In this document: positions 36,901 through 51,500 of the stretch, one piece after another
Layout: every line of letters starts with the position of its first letter
Position numbering within the stretch: position 1 is the first letter of the stretch
Source: Siphonodentalium dalli
Taxonomy: Eukaryota; Mollusca; Scaphopoda; Gadilida; Siphonodentaliidae
NCBI GenBank assembly: GCA_032622095.1
Contig: CP136064.1
Span: 5,263,512-5,327,511 of the forward strand
Length of the DNA: 64,000 bases
Direction: 5' to 3'
Position numbers and translations under genes: made by a program
Notes under the pieces: model-generated
Seen by the model: the letters and a program-made list of their open reading frames with translations, nothing else
Databases searched by the model: none
What the model was told of the DNA's origin: nothing

Positions 36901-39559
36901 GCTGGGGAATGTCCTATGTTTGAGCGGCTATTCTTCGATTTGTTGCCACAAGGTCTGGGAGGTACAGCAAATACGGTCTGCTCGGCAGGTGAGAAGGGAA
37001 GCGTATATAGTGTCCCATTACGAGCGGTTACAGTTATTCGACGCAAAGTTTATAAACATTGCTATGTCTTCGGTGAATGTGACACAGTCGAGTGAATTGG
37101 AATTTTTAAGTCAATGGCATGGGTGTCGTAGCAGAGGGCATAAAGGGGGGGGAGGCATCACCTTGCCCTTAATTGACTGACGCATATAAAAATGCATAAT
37201 TTACAATTGGAAAAAGTGCCCGCCTGACACTGCAGATGTAGTACTTCCGGTTCACTGATGATGCCTACGTGTTCTATCCGACTTTTACGAAGTATAGAGT
37301 AAAGTGCCCATGTTGTACTGTGTTTGACAATTAGAGACGGATTATCTTTGTCATATCATCATGGCGAACCTCTGATTTTTGCTAGACCATATATGGTAAT
37401 TTAATGTGCGAATACGATGTTTGCGCAAAGGCCCCTTGGCCAAAATATATCCGAAAATATCGGAATTCGGATGATATGCCTTATTATTCTGAACGGAAGA
37501 AGTTACGGGTACACTGGTATATACACTGTGGTGTCCTATACATTTACAAGGGCTCTATAGAACAAAACGAGCAATAGTTGTACGTAATTTTGGTTATACA
37601 CACTGAATTGTCACCGGGAACCAAAAAATGGTTCTTCATTTCGTTTCCTCGGGTACTGTTTTTTACAGTGTATGTCGGGACATATCGACAGAGATGTGGC
37701 AATACGAGAAGGGGGTGTCAAAAGTTTCAGAACACCGCACTAGTTCAGACCTAGAAGAGTACATTTTAATATTCTTTCGTGGAATATGAGCAAAACATAT
37801 CGACAAGAGCTCCGGTTTAATTCCAGATCACATGAATTTTGTTCAACCTTTGAAATAAAAAAACAATTCATTTTATCAGCAATGCATATATTCATGTGGA
37901 TGATTTTACCAATGAGTCACATGCACAGTTAATGATAAACATAGGTCATCTATAGTCAAGCTTCTAGCATAACTTATTTTAATCTTATCAGAATTCACAT
38001 GTAGATGTACATTAAAGGTACTCAATCCGATTAAGCACCCATAAATTACTATTTCTTTGATTCGAAATCGAGGAACCCACCCTTCAAAGCTCAGAGTGAT
38101 CAGATATCGATTTTTGTTATTATTTTAGATCTGGTCCACTTCCATGTGCTCAAACGGACAACTTACAGACACATCCAGGGTGTAAGATGGATAACTCTAA
38201 AATCAAGTGGTTATTATTGTTAGTAATAACCATTTGATTTTAGAGTTATCCATCTTACATCCGTAATTTGTCCGTTTGAGCACGTGGAAGTGGACCAGAT
38301 CTAAAAAATAAAAATAAAATAAAAATCGATATCTGATCACTCTGAGCATTGATGGTGGGTTCCTCGACTCGAATCAAATATTTTTTACCCCCGAAGCCAA
38401 AGAAATAGTAATTTAGGGGTGCTGAATCGGATTGAGTACATTTAATTCTCTCCTAATATATAATTAATGCTTCAGGCTGCAGAAATCTCGACGATGCATT
38501 GTCATCTTTAGAAAAGTGTCGCAAATTGCTGATAAAACCAGAAAATGATTCCGGCGCTGTCAGCCAAAAGGCGTGCAGGTACGATGCTTTATTTTGAGCT
38601 TTTGGTTAACCCTTTACCCAACAGAACGGCCCTGTGCCAATGCATTCTCTTATATATGCGAGTCGACCATAGGTCGCCTCGCATATATAAGAGACACATA
38701 TTAAAAATGATAAAATTGTCAAAGAATGTAGAAAAATATTATAAAAATTGTTAAAAAATGTAAGAATGTTTTTTTTTAGGCCAATGCATTCTCTTATATA
38801 TGCGAGGCGACCTATGGTCGACTCGCATATATAAGAGAATGCATTGGCACAGGGCATAACTGTAACCATCACAATGTGGTCAATGAACCGGTTCCAATGA
38901 TATCCATATTTGTATGGTGTTATTGAGACAGACCGAAGATATTTTAGGCTGTTGAAGCTTTATTTGGGCGTTTTTGGCCGTTTTGTTGGTTAAAGGGTTA
39001 AAATATCTTAATATTAATCACAATTATTGCTAAAACAATTTGGAGAAGTTTAAAGATGCATAATCTGATTAAGGGCCCCTCATTTACTATTTATTTGGAT
39101 TCGGGGTAAAAAATATTTTATTCGGCCGGGTTGCGGAACCCACCTATCAAAGCTCAGAGTTATTAGATATCGATTTTTGACTTCTATTATTTTTCACCAT
39201 CGATAATTAACAGTGGCCCAGTAAACAGTCGACGAGCCGACGGTCTCGGACCAAATTGGGAATGAAGATGGATAACTCTAAAATCAAGAGGCTTTCTGTT
39301 GGTAATAAGGCAAATTTCGTCGAACAACATGTTGATAAATAACACGTTTCGGGCAATTTTATACTATAGTTGACAGTGGTTAGCATTATTTTTGGGCAAT
39401 TAATCGATTCTGATAACTTAAGCAGCATTTTTTTAAATGTTTTATTTTTTTTTGGAATCTGATTACCATCGAATCGGATAAAGTACCTTTAACGAACGGT
39501 AACCTTACCACTGCAAATAAACCTGCAACAATAAAAAAAACACTCAAAAAGAAGCCCTT

Positions 39560-39591
<32 letters not shown>

Positions 39592-42500
39592 GTCTTTAAC
39601 CCTTCCTACACCTAATCTCATTGACGAGTAGTTCCCATAGGAAATGTTCAGATAATAAGTTAAACAAACAACCATTTCAACCATATTTCCCTCCAAAGAA
39701 TATGAATCGTTCTGCACTTATATTATCTTTTCATCATACTGCCGTCTGCTCCTATTACCTGGACATTCCTCAAATTAAATAATGAACTAATCCAATAAAT
39801 ACTTTTATAACTGAATGGGAGAATCCATTTAGTATAGAAAGGGTTAATACGTCTTTAAAACAGGATCTTATTAGAGAATCTGCTTTTAACATATTAGAAA
39901 TATAGACTTAAGAAATATATTTTCTAGATATAAGATCAAGAATTTTTTTTGTAAGTATACTCCCAAATTTTCTAGTCTAGAAAACTTTTCTTTGCATTTT
40001 GAGAAAATACTTCTTATAATTTTCTAGATATTTAGAAAAAGCCTTTCTGGGATTTCAGAAAAATTTTCTTACATTTTCTTGATATTGAGAAAATGACCTT
40101 CTATGATTTTAAGAAATTATTTTAAGAAAAATATGGGGAAAAAAAACCGATCCATTCTTAGAAAACACTAAGAAAAATATTCTCTTAAATAGAATTTAAA
40201 ATTTCTGTAAGAAATTAATTTTCAAATTTTTTTATGTAGGTATACTCCCCAAGATAATATTTCTTGTTATAAGTTTTGTTTTCTTTCTCAAAATAAGAAA
40301 CTCCTTTTTGGCAGTGTAACGATGATCGACATTGGCTATCTATTCATTTATCAGTTCAGAAATTCAGGATATATTTGATTGGATAGAAGCAGGGCATTCA
40401 TGTTATAAATATCACATTCATTATTAAATTGGGATCGAATTATAGATTTATATTTTAACAAGAATTAAAGTATATAAACATATATTCAAATATTGTATGC
40501 ATTCTACCTACTAGTACTACACAGTGGATTAATCCCATAAAAACTATTTCAAATATACTTTCCAAATTATGGTTTTGAAACAGAGCATGAATGTAATTTA
40601 AGGATAATATAACTATATGTAATTCATTCACAGGTCCTATACAGAATTTAAGAGCTGTCTCAGAAAAACAAAGCTTCCTGCGACATGTCCCCCTTGTGGA
40701 GTCGGTCATGGAAATTTTATACCCTCAACATGTATATAGTTCATTAGAGACCCAGTGTGATCAGACGACCACACCTAGTAAGTTTATCATGATATCATTA
40801 CCCCCCCCCCCCCCCACCCCCACCATGTCCCCTCGTGGAAATCTTATACCCTCAACATGTATATAATGCGTTAGAGACTCAGTGTGACAACCACACCTAG
40901 TAAGTTTAACAAGATATCATTACCCCCCCCCACCATGTCCCCTCATGGAGTCCATCATTACCCCCCCCCCCCTCCCCGCCCCCACCATGTCCCCTCATGG
41001 AGTTCATCATGGAAATCTTATACCCTCAACATGTATATAATGCGTTAGAGACTCAGTGTGACAACCAAACCTAGTAAGTTTAACAACATATCATTACCCC
41101 CCCCTCCCCCCCACCCCCACCATGTCCCTCATGGACTCCATAATGGAAATCTTATATCCTCAACATGTATTTAGTGTGTAGAGACGCAATGTGATCAGAC
41201 GACCACACCTAGTAAGTTTACCATGATATCATTACCCCCCCCCCCCCCCCCACCCCCACCCATGTCCCCTCATGGAGACCATCATGGAAATCTTATATCC
41301 TCAACATGTATATAGTGTGTAGAGACGCAATGTGATCAGACGACCACACCTAGTAAGTTTAACAATATATCATTACCCCGCCCCCCCCCCCACCATGTCC
41401 CCATTATGGAGTCCATCATGAAAATTTTATACCCTCAACATGTATATAATGCGTTAGAGACTCAGTGTGATGACCACTCCTAGTCAGTTTACCATGATAT
41501 CATTACCCCCCCCCCCCACCCCACCATGTCCCATTATGGAGTCCATCATGAAAATTTTATACCCTCAACATGTATATAGTGCGTTAGAGACATAATGTGA
41601 TCAGACGACTACACCTAGTATTAAAGTTTACCAAGATATCATCACCCCCCCCCCCCCACCCCACCATGTACCCTCAAGAAAATCTGATATCCTCAACATG
41701 AATATAATGCGTTAGAGACTCAGTGTGACAACCACACCTAGTAAGTTTAATGAGATATAATTACCCCCCCCCCCCCCCCCCCGTCATCCTGACATTCTGT
41801 GGTTCACATGTTTCAAATATGATATGCTAATTATAAAGCCTTCCAGATATGCATGTATTTGTGATAGTGAACTAGATTGCAATGGCTGAGACACTAATCC
41901 AAATGGAAGAATCTATTATTTCCAGATAAACAAAGAATTATAACTCTAGAACAGAAAATGCAAACAACGTTATTAAGGCCACCTTTTGAAAACACTCAAA
42001 CTCAATTTCGCAATAGTGCATTTCGCAGCTGAGGTGTTTTCTGTCTCTTTTGTGAGAATAAAATCATATTTTGTTCATAAATGATCAGGGGAAAGGTTAA
42101 CTCAAAAGTTAACAGAATGGGACAAGAATATTCTTATAAATAAGTCAGCTAAATCCAGAAGAATTTAACACCTTGTGTAATCACATGTGCTATCCAATCT
42201 GTTGTCTCAAATTATGGCTTCCAAAAAAGTACCCCAGTACTACAGTGGTAAATTAGCTTCATATCGAGGTAAATTACCCTGGTTAGAATTACTCTAGTAG
42301 AACCACCACACACATACTTACATCCTGGTAAGATACCTTGGTGAAATGGACCAAATGGGTCCATTTCACCATAGTAAAAAATACATGGATTGGTCTTCAT
42401 GTGTGCGTATAATATGGTGACGATTCATCATTTTAAATACCAGAGTAAATACCAGAGTGTTTTCACCATGGGTTACCAGAGTTTTTACCAGGGTAATATA

Positions 42501-45500
42501 TCAACTGTGCCACGAGGGCAGGGATGTGGCTAGAGGGGGGAGACTTTGGTCAAAATTTTCAACAGTTGGAAATTTCATTTCACACCAACAATGGGTTGAA
42601 AATGTTCTTGTCGTTAGATTTTCAAACAATTTATTGGGGGGAATTAATTGTTTTTTGACCAATATTTGCATATTTTCCTATTTTTTGTCAAAATTTTGGA
42701 CTGAAATGGTCATCAGTTGGAAATTTTCCAACCTTAGGGGGGGTGACAGGTTGGAAATTTCCAACACTTGGAAAGCTTGTGTCCTGGTCCTCTCCCGTGG
42801 CTAGTCAAAACTGCTACTAAATTTAAGAAAACAATATTGTCATACATTTGGTCAACATTCTCATTGGAATTGTCATCATTTGGAAATTTTCCAACCTAAG
42901 TGGGGGGGGGGTGTTAGGTTTGAAATTTCCAAACTCTAAGAAGGACTTGAGGCTAGTCAAGATGCTGTGTCACTGTCCCTCCCCCGTGACCAATACAAAA
43001 CTGCTAATTAGTTTAACAAAACAATAGTTTAGTACATTCGGTCAAACTTGTGGACTGAAATGGTCATCAGTTGGAGAATTTTCCAACCTAAGAGGGAGTA
43101 TGAGGTTTGAAATTTCCAACACTAGGGAAGCTTCAGTTGAGGCCAGTTTAGATGCTAGGATTTGCAATTTTCTTGTATAGTTTTCCAAATTTTCTCACAC
43201 CGGGCTGAACAAACATGGACGGACACAATGTCCTGGTGTCTTACCCGTAGCCGTGTGCATTTGTCTGGAGTAGGCTACTAGATGTTAGGATTTATGCAAT
43301 TCTCAGGTTAAAGTATCTGAATTTTCTTATACCGGGCATATAGAACAACATAGTTTATGAATACATAGGATATTAGGCCTGAGGACTGATGTGCAAGGGG
43401 GGTGCAAATGGAATTATGCAAAACTTGTGTTTGGTGGTCTGTGATTCTGATTCAAGGGGGGGGGGGTGCAATGGAATTATGCAAAATTGTGTTTGGTCTG
43501 TGATTCTGATTCAAGGGGGGGGGGGGGGGTGCAAATAATGGAATTATGCAAAAGTTGGGGCAATGGAGACCCTCTAGCCACATCCCTGCACGAGGGGACC
43601 TCTTGTATTATCAGGTCATCCCTGATAATGAAGAATACACCATTTAAATGTAAAAATATAGATCATAATCAAAGGCTAGCAAATGTACGCCACTCTGAAA
43701 CAATTTTTCTTGTGGTTTTCTACTCTTTTTCAGATACAAAAGAACCAAACGACTGCTTTTATATTGGGTCGACCAAAGTTTGAAAAATGTGTAACAATGC
43801 TGAAGGTATCCATGCGGAATAAAGTGGAGCCTTCTAATGTCGATAAAGAACAGTGTGTGTGAGTATCTAATATTTTCCATCCATACAGTGTGTGACTATC
43901 GAATGTGATATTGCTCTTTTACGTAAGATTCATGTGCTTCCAGTCTGAGATACAACCCTTAACATTCCCTGACGTTTTCATAGAATTTTCATGTTCAATT
44001 TTAATCCAATTTGCTACAGGGGTCAATCATCATGATGGGAACCTGTGCACCTGCGATTTGGACTTTGGTCGGACTCATATCGGCTGAGTTATTCAACTTT
44101 TTTACTTTGTATATCCAGATATACACTTCCACAGATGTTTTCTCAGAATATTCTTGTTCACTTTTAATCCAATTTGCTACAGGGGTCAATCATGATGGGA
44201 ACCTGTGCACCTGTGATTTGGAGTTCGGCTCCAGATATATTTGACTGATTTATGACCAATTTCAACTTAGAATTCTCCAGATTTGAGGTTTTTTTTTGTC
44301 AGGACGTTTTCTCAGAATTTTCTTGTTCAATTTGAATCCAATTTGCTACAGGTCAATCATCATGTGAACCTGTGAACCTGCGATTTGGAGTTTGGTCGGA
44401 CTCATATCGGCCGAACATAGCGGGTATACTTAGTCCCACCTGGGATAGGCCCATCTCTAGTTTCAATTGTTTTTTCAGTGATATATTCCAGAGAGCTTCC
44501 AAAAGGTACAGTGCTTCTGTCCTATTTTGTCAATAATAATGTTGGCATGAGCATTGAATATTCACGCTTGTATTTTTTATTGGAGATTTAGTGGGTGTCT
44601 TGTATTTTTATTGGAGATTAGTGGGTGTCTTGGGTTTTTATTGGAGATTAGGGGTTTTTATTGGAGATTAGTGGGTGTCTTGGTTGGAGATTAGTGGGTG
44701 TCTTGGGTTTTTATTGGAGATTAGTGGGTGTCTTGGTTGGAGATTAGTGGGTGTCTTGGGTTTTTTTATTGGAGATTAGTGGGTGTCTTGGGTTTTTTAT
44801 TGGAGATTAGTGGGTGTCTTGGTTGGAGATTAGTGGGTGTCTTGTATTTTTTATTGGAGATTAGTGGGTGTCTTGGGTTTTTTATGCAGATTAGTGGGTG
44901 TCTTTGGTTTTTTATTGGAGATTAGTGGGTGTCTTGGGTTTTTTATTGGAGATTAGTGGGTGTCTTGGGTTTTTTATTGGAGATTAGTGGGTGTCTCTGG
45001 TTTTTTATTGGAGATTAGTGGGTGTCTTGGGTTTTTTATGGAGATTAGTGGGTGTCTTGTATTTTTATGGAGATTAGTGGGTGTCTTGGGTTTTTTATTG
45101 GAGATTAGTGGGTGTCTTGGGTTTTTTATTGGAGATTAGTGGGTGTCTTGGGTTTTTTATTGGAGATTAGTGGGTGTCTTGTATTTTTATGGAGATTAGT
45201 GGGTGTCTCTGGTTTTTTATTGGAGATTAGTGGGTGTCTTGTATTTTTATGGAGATTAGTGGGTGTCTTGTATTTTTATGGAGATTAGTGGGTGTCTTGT
45301 ATTTTTTATTGGAGATTAGTGGGTGTCTTGGGTTTTTTATGGAGATTAGTGGGTGTCTTGGGTTTTTATTGGAGATTAGTGGGTGTCTTGTATTTTTATG
45401 GAGATTAGTGGGTGTCTTGGGTTTTTATTGGAGATTAGTGGGTGTCTTGTATTTTTATGGAGATTAGTGGGTGTCTTGGGTTTTTATTCGAGATTAGTGG

Positions 45501-48500
45501 GTGTCTTGGGTTTTTATTGGAGATTAGTGGGTGTCTTGGGTTTTTTATGGAGATTAGTGGGTGTCTTGGGTTTTTATGGAGATTAGTGGGTGTCTTGGTT
45601 TTTTATTGGAGATTAGTGGGTGTCTTGGGTTTTTATGGAGATTAGTGGGTGTCTTGTATTTTTATTGGAGATTAGTGGGTGTCTTGTATTTTTTATTGGA
45701 GATTAGTGGGTGTCTTGTATTTTTTATTGGAGATTAGTGGGTGTCTTGTATTTTTATGGAGATTAGTGGGTGTCTTGGGTTTTTATTGGAGATTAGTGGG
45801 TGTCTTGGGTTTTTATTGGAGATTAGTGGGTGTCTTGGGTTTTTTATGGAGATTAGTGGGTGTCTTGGGTTTTTATGGAGATTAGTGGGTGTCTTGGTTT
45901 TTTATTGGAGATTAGTGGGTGTCTTGGGTTTTTATGGAGATTAGTGGGTGTCTTGTATTTTTATTGGAGATTAGTGGGTGTCTTGTATTTTTTATTGGAG
46001 ATTAGTGGGTGTCTTGTATTTTTATGGAGATTAGTGGGTGTCTTGTATTTTTATGGAGATTAGTGGGTGTCGTGTATTTTTTATTGGAGATTAGTGGGTG
46101 TCTTGTATTTTTATTGGAGATTAGTGGGTGTCTTGGGTTTTTATGGAGATTAGTGGGTGTCTTGGGTTTTTTATTGGAGATTAGTGGGTGTCTTGGGTTT
46201 TTATGGAGATTAGTGGGTGTCTTGTATTTTTATTGGAGATTAGTGGGTGTCTTGGGTTTTTTATTGGAGATTAGTGGGTGTCTTGGGTTTTTATGGAGAT
46301 TAGTGGGTGTCTCTGGTTTTTTATTGGAGATTAGTGGGTGTCTCTGGTTTTTTATTGGAGATTAGTGGGTGTCTTGTATTTTTTATTGGAGATTAGTGGG
46401 TGTCTTGTATTTTTATGGAGATTAGTGGGTGTCTTGGGTTTTTATGGAGATTAGTGGGTGTCTTGGGTTTTTTATTGGAGATTAGTGGGTGTCTTGTATT
46501 TTTTATTGGAGATTAGTGGGTGTCTTGTATTTTTTATTGGAGATTAGTGGGTGTCTTGGGTTTTTTATTGGAGATTAGTGGGTGTCTTGGGTTTTTTATT
46601 GGAGATTAGTGGGTGTCTTGGGTTTTTTATGGAGATTAGTGGGTGTCTTGGGTTTTTATGGAGATTAGTGGGTGTCTTGTATTTTTTATTGGAGATTAGT
46701 GGGTGTCTTGTATTTTTTATTGGAGATTAGTGGGTGTCTTGGGTTTTTTATTGGAGATTAGTGGGTGTCTTGGGTTTTTTATGGAGATTAGTGGGTGTCT
46801 TGGGTTTTTATGGAGATTAGTGGGTGTCTTGTATTTTTATGGAGATTAGTGGGTGTCTTGGGTTTTTATTGGAGATTAGTGGGTGTCTTGGGTTTTTTTA
46901 TTGCAGATTAGTGGGTGTCTTGGGTTTTTTATTGGAGATTAGTGGGCGTCTTGTATTTTTATGGAGATTAGTGGGTGTCTTGTATTTTTATGGAGATTAG
47001 TGGGTGTCTTGGGTTTTTTATGGAGATTAGTGGGTGTCTTGGGTTTTTATGGAGATTAGTGGGTGTCTTGGGTTTTTTATTGGAGATTAATGGGTGTCTT
47101 GTATTTTTATGGAGATTAGTGGGTGTCTTGGGTTTTTATGGAGATTAGTGGGTGTCTTGGGTTTTTTATTGGAGATTAGTGGGTGTCTTGTATTTTTATG
47201 GAGATTAGTGGGTGTCTCTGGTTTTTTATTGGAGATTAGTGGGTGTCTTGGGTTTTTTATTGGAGATTAGTGGGTGTCTTGTATTTTTTATTGGAGATTA
47301 GTGGGTGTCTTGTATTTTTATGGAGATTAGTGGGTGTCTTGGGTTTTTATGGAGATTAGTGGGTGTCTTGTATTTTTATGGAGATTAGTGGGTGTCTCTG
47401 GTTTTTTATTGGAGATTAGTGGGTGTCTTGTATTTTTTATTGGAGATTAGTGGGTGTCTTGGTTGGAGATTAGTGGGTGTCTTGTATTTTTATGGAGATT
47501 AGTGGGTGTCTTGGGTTTTTATGGAGATTAGTGGGTGTCTTGTATTTTTATTGGAGATTAGTGGGTGTCTTGTATTTTTATTGGAGATTAGTGGGTGTCT
47601 TGGGTTTTTATGGAGATTAGTGGGTGTCTTGTATTTTTATTGGAGATTAGTGGGTGTCTTGGGTTTTTTATTGGAGATTAGTGGGTGTCTCTGGTTTTTT
47701 ATTGGAGATTAGTGGGTGTCTTGGGTTTTTTATTGGAGATTAGTGGGTGTCTTGTATTTTTATGGAGATTAGTGGGTGTCTTGGGTTTTTATGGAGATTA
47801 GTGGGTGTCTTGTATTTTTATGGAGATTAGTGGGTGTCTCTGGTTTTTTATTGGAGATTAGTGGGTGTCTTGTATTTTTTATTGGAGATTAGTGGGTGTC
47901 TTGTATTTTTATGGAGATTAGTGGGTGTCTTGGGTTTTTATGGAGATTAGTGGGTGTCTTGTATTTTTATGGAGATTAGTGGGTGTCTCTGGTTTTTTAT
48001 TGGAGATTAGTGGGTGTCTTGTATTTTTATGGAGATTAGTGGTTGTCTTGGGTTTTTATGGAGATTAGTGGGTGTCTTGTATTATTATGGAGATTAGTGG
48101 GTGTCTCTGGTTTTTTATTGGAGATTAGTGGGTGTCTTGTATTTTTTATTGGAGATTAGTGGGTGTCTTGGGTTTTTATGGAGATTAGTGGGTGTCTTGT
48201 ATTTTTATGGAGATTAGTGGGTGTCTCTGGTTTTTTATTGGAGATTAGTGGGTGTCTTGTATTTTTTATTGGAGATTAGTGGGTGTCTTGTATTTTTATG
48301 GAGATTAGTGGGTGTCTTGGGTTTTTATGGAGATTAGTGGGTGTCTTGTATTTTTATGGAGATTAGTGGGTGTCTCTGGTTTTTTATTGGAGATTAGTGG
48401 GTGTCTTGGGTTTTTTATGGAGATTAGTGGGTGTCTTGGGTTTTTTATTGGAGATTAGTGGGTGTCTTGTATTTTTTATTGGAGATTAGTGGGTGTCTTG

Positions 48501-51500
48501 TATTTTTATGGAGATTAGTGGGTGTCTTGGGTTTTTATGGAGATTAGTGGGTGTCTTGGGTTTTTATGGAGATTAGTAGGTGTCTCTGGTTTTTTATTGG
48601 AGATTAGTGGGTGTCTTATATTTTTATGGAGATTAGTGGGTGTCTTGGGTTTTTATGGAGATTAGTGGGTGTCTTGTATTTTTATGGAGATTAGTGGGTG
48701 TCTCTGGTTTTTTATTGGAGATTAGTGGGTGTCTTGTATTTTTTATTGGAGATTAGTGTGTGTGTTGTATTTTTATGGAGATTAGTGGGTGTCTTGGGTT
48801 TTTATGGAGATTAGTGGGTGTCTTGTATTTTTATGGAGATTAGTGGGTGTCTCTGGTTTTTTATTGGAGATTAGTGGGTGTCTTGGGTTTTTTATTGGAG
48901 ATTAGTGGGTGTCTTGTATTTTTTATTGGAGATTAGTGGGTGTCTTGTATTTTTATGGAGATTAGTGGGTGTCTCTGGTTTTTTATTGGAGATTAGTGGG
49001 TGTCTTGGGTTTTTATGGAGATTAGTGGGTGTCTTGGGTTTTTATTGGAGATTAGTGGGTGTCTTGTATTTTTTATTGGAGATTAGTGGGTGTCTTGTAT
49101 TTTTATGGAGATTAGTGGGTGTCTTGTATTTTTATTGGAGATTAGTGGGTGTCTTGTATTTTTTATTGGAGATTAGTGGGTGTCTCTGGTTTTTTATTGG
49201 AGATTAGTGGGTGTCTTGGGTTTTTTATGGAGATTAGTGGGTGTCTTGGGTTTTTATGGAGATTAGTGGGTGTCTTGGGTTTTTATTGGAGATTAGTGGG
49301 TGTCTTGGGTTTTTATGGAGATTAGTGGGTGTCTCTGGTTTTTTATTGGAGATTAGTGGGTGTCTTGTATTTTTTATTGGAGATTAGTGGGTGTCTTGGG
49401 TTTTTTATTGGAGATTAGTGGGTGTCTTGGGTTTTTTATGGAGATTAGTGGGTGTCTTGGGTTTTTATGGAGATTAGTGGGTGTCTTGGGTTTTTATGGA
49501 GATTAGTGGGTGTCTTGGGTTTTTTATTGGAGATTAGTGGGTGTCTTGGGTTTTTTATTGGAGATTAGTGGGTGTCTTGTATTTTTATGGAGATTAGTTG
49601 GTGTCTTGGGTTTTTTATTGGAGATTAGTGGGTGTCTTGGGTTTTTTATTGGAGATTAGTGGGTGTCTTGTATTTTTATGGAGATTAGTGGGTGTCTTGT
49701 ATTTTTATGGAGATTAGTGGGTGTCTTGTATTTTTATGGAGATTAGTGGGTGTCTCTGGTTTTTTATTGGAGATTAGTGGGTGTCTTGTATTTTTTATTG
49801 GAGATTAGTGGGTGTCTTGTATTTTTTATTGGAGATTAGTGGGTGTCTTGGGTTTTTTATTGGAGATTAGTGGGTGTCTTGGGTTTTTTATTGGAGATTA
49901 GTGGGTGTCTTGGGTTTTTATGGAGATTAGTTGGTGTCTTGTATTTTTATGGAGATTAGTGGGTGTCTTGTATTTTTATGGAGATTAGTGGGTGTCTTGT
50001 ATTTTTATGGAGATTAGTGGGTGTCTCTGGTTTTTTATTGGAGATTAGTGGGTGTCTTGTATTTTTTATTGGAGATTAGTGGGTGTCTTGTATTTTTTAT
50101 TGGAGATTAGTGGGTGTCTTGTATTTTTTATTGGAGATTAGTGGGTGTCTTGGGTTTTTATGGAGATTAGTGGGTGTCTTGTATTTTTATGGAGATTAGT
50201 GGGTGTCTTGGGTTTTTTATTGGAGATTAGTGGGTGTCTTGTATTTTTTATTGGAGATTAGTGGGTGTCTTGTATTTTTATGGAGATTAGTGGGTGTCTT
50301 GGGTTTTTATGGAGATTAGTGGGTGTCTTGTATTTTTATGGAGATTAGTGGGTGTCTCTGGTTTTTTATTGGAGATTAGTGGGTGTCTTGTATTTTTTAT
50401 TGGAGATTAGTGGGTGTCTTGTATTTTTATGGAGATTAGTGGGTGTCTTGTATTTTTATTGGAGATTAGTGGGTGTCTTGTATTTTTTATTGGAGATTAG
50501 TGGGTGTCTTGTATTTTTTATTGGAGATTAGTGGGTGTCTCTGGTTTTTTATTGGAGATTAGTGGGTGTCTTGGGTTTTTTATGGAGATTAGTGGGTGTC
50601 TTGGGTTTTTATGGAGATTAGTGGGTGTCTTGGGTTTTTATTGGAGATTAGTGGGTGTCTTGTATTTTTTATTGGAGATTAGTGGGTGTCTTGTATTTTT
50701 TATTGGAGATTAGTGGGTGTCTCTGGTTTTTTATTGGAGATTAGTGGGTGTCTTGGGTATTTATGGAGATTAGTGGGTGTCTTGTATTTTTATTGGAGAT
50801 TAGTGGGTGTCTTGGGTTTTTTTATGGAGATTAGTGGGTGTCTCTGGTTTTTTATTGGAGATTAGTGGGTGTCTTGTATTTTTTATTGGAGATTAGTGGG
50901 TGTCTCTGGTTTTTTATTGGAGATTAGTGGGTGTCTTGGGTTTTTATTGGAGATTAGTGGGTGTCTTGGGTTTTTATTGGAGATTAGTGGGTGTCTCTGG
51001 TTTTTTATTGGAGATTAGTGGGTGTCTTGGGTTTTTATTGGAGATTAGTGGGTGTCTTGGGTTTTTATGGAGATTAGTGGGTGTCTTGTATTTTTTATTG
51101 GAGATTAGTGGGTGTCTCTGGTTTTTTATTGGAGATTAGTGGGTGTCTTGTATTTTTATTGGAGATTAGTGGGTGTCTTGTATTTTTTATTGGAGATTAG
51201 TGGGTGTCTTGTATTTTTTATTGGAGATTAGTGGGTGTCTCTGGTTTTTTATTGGAGATTAGTGGGTGTCTTGGGTTTTTTATGGAGATTAGTGGGTGTC
51301 TCGGGTTTTTTAATGGAGATTAGTGGGTGTCTTGTATTTTTTATTGGAGATTAGTGGGTGTCTTGTATTTTTATGGAGATTAGTGGGTGTCTCTGGTTTT
51401 TTATTGGAGATTAGTGGGTGTCTCTGGTTTTTTATTGGAGATTAGTGGGTGTCTTGGGTTTTTTATTGGAGATTAGTGGGTGTCTTGGGTTTTTTATTGG

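Noticed and set aside
40801-41782. Repeated coding exons downstream of exon 7
   Set aside because: The copies lack acceptors, begin in poly-C and mostly carry shifts or in-frame TAG. They are amplified exon tails rather than usable exons.
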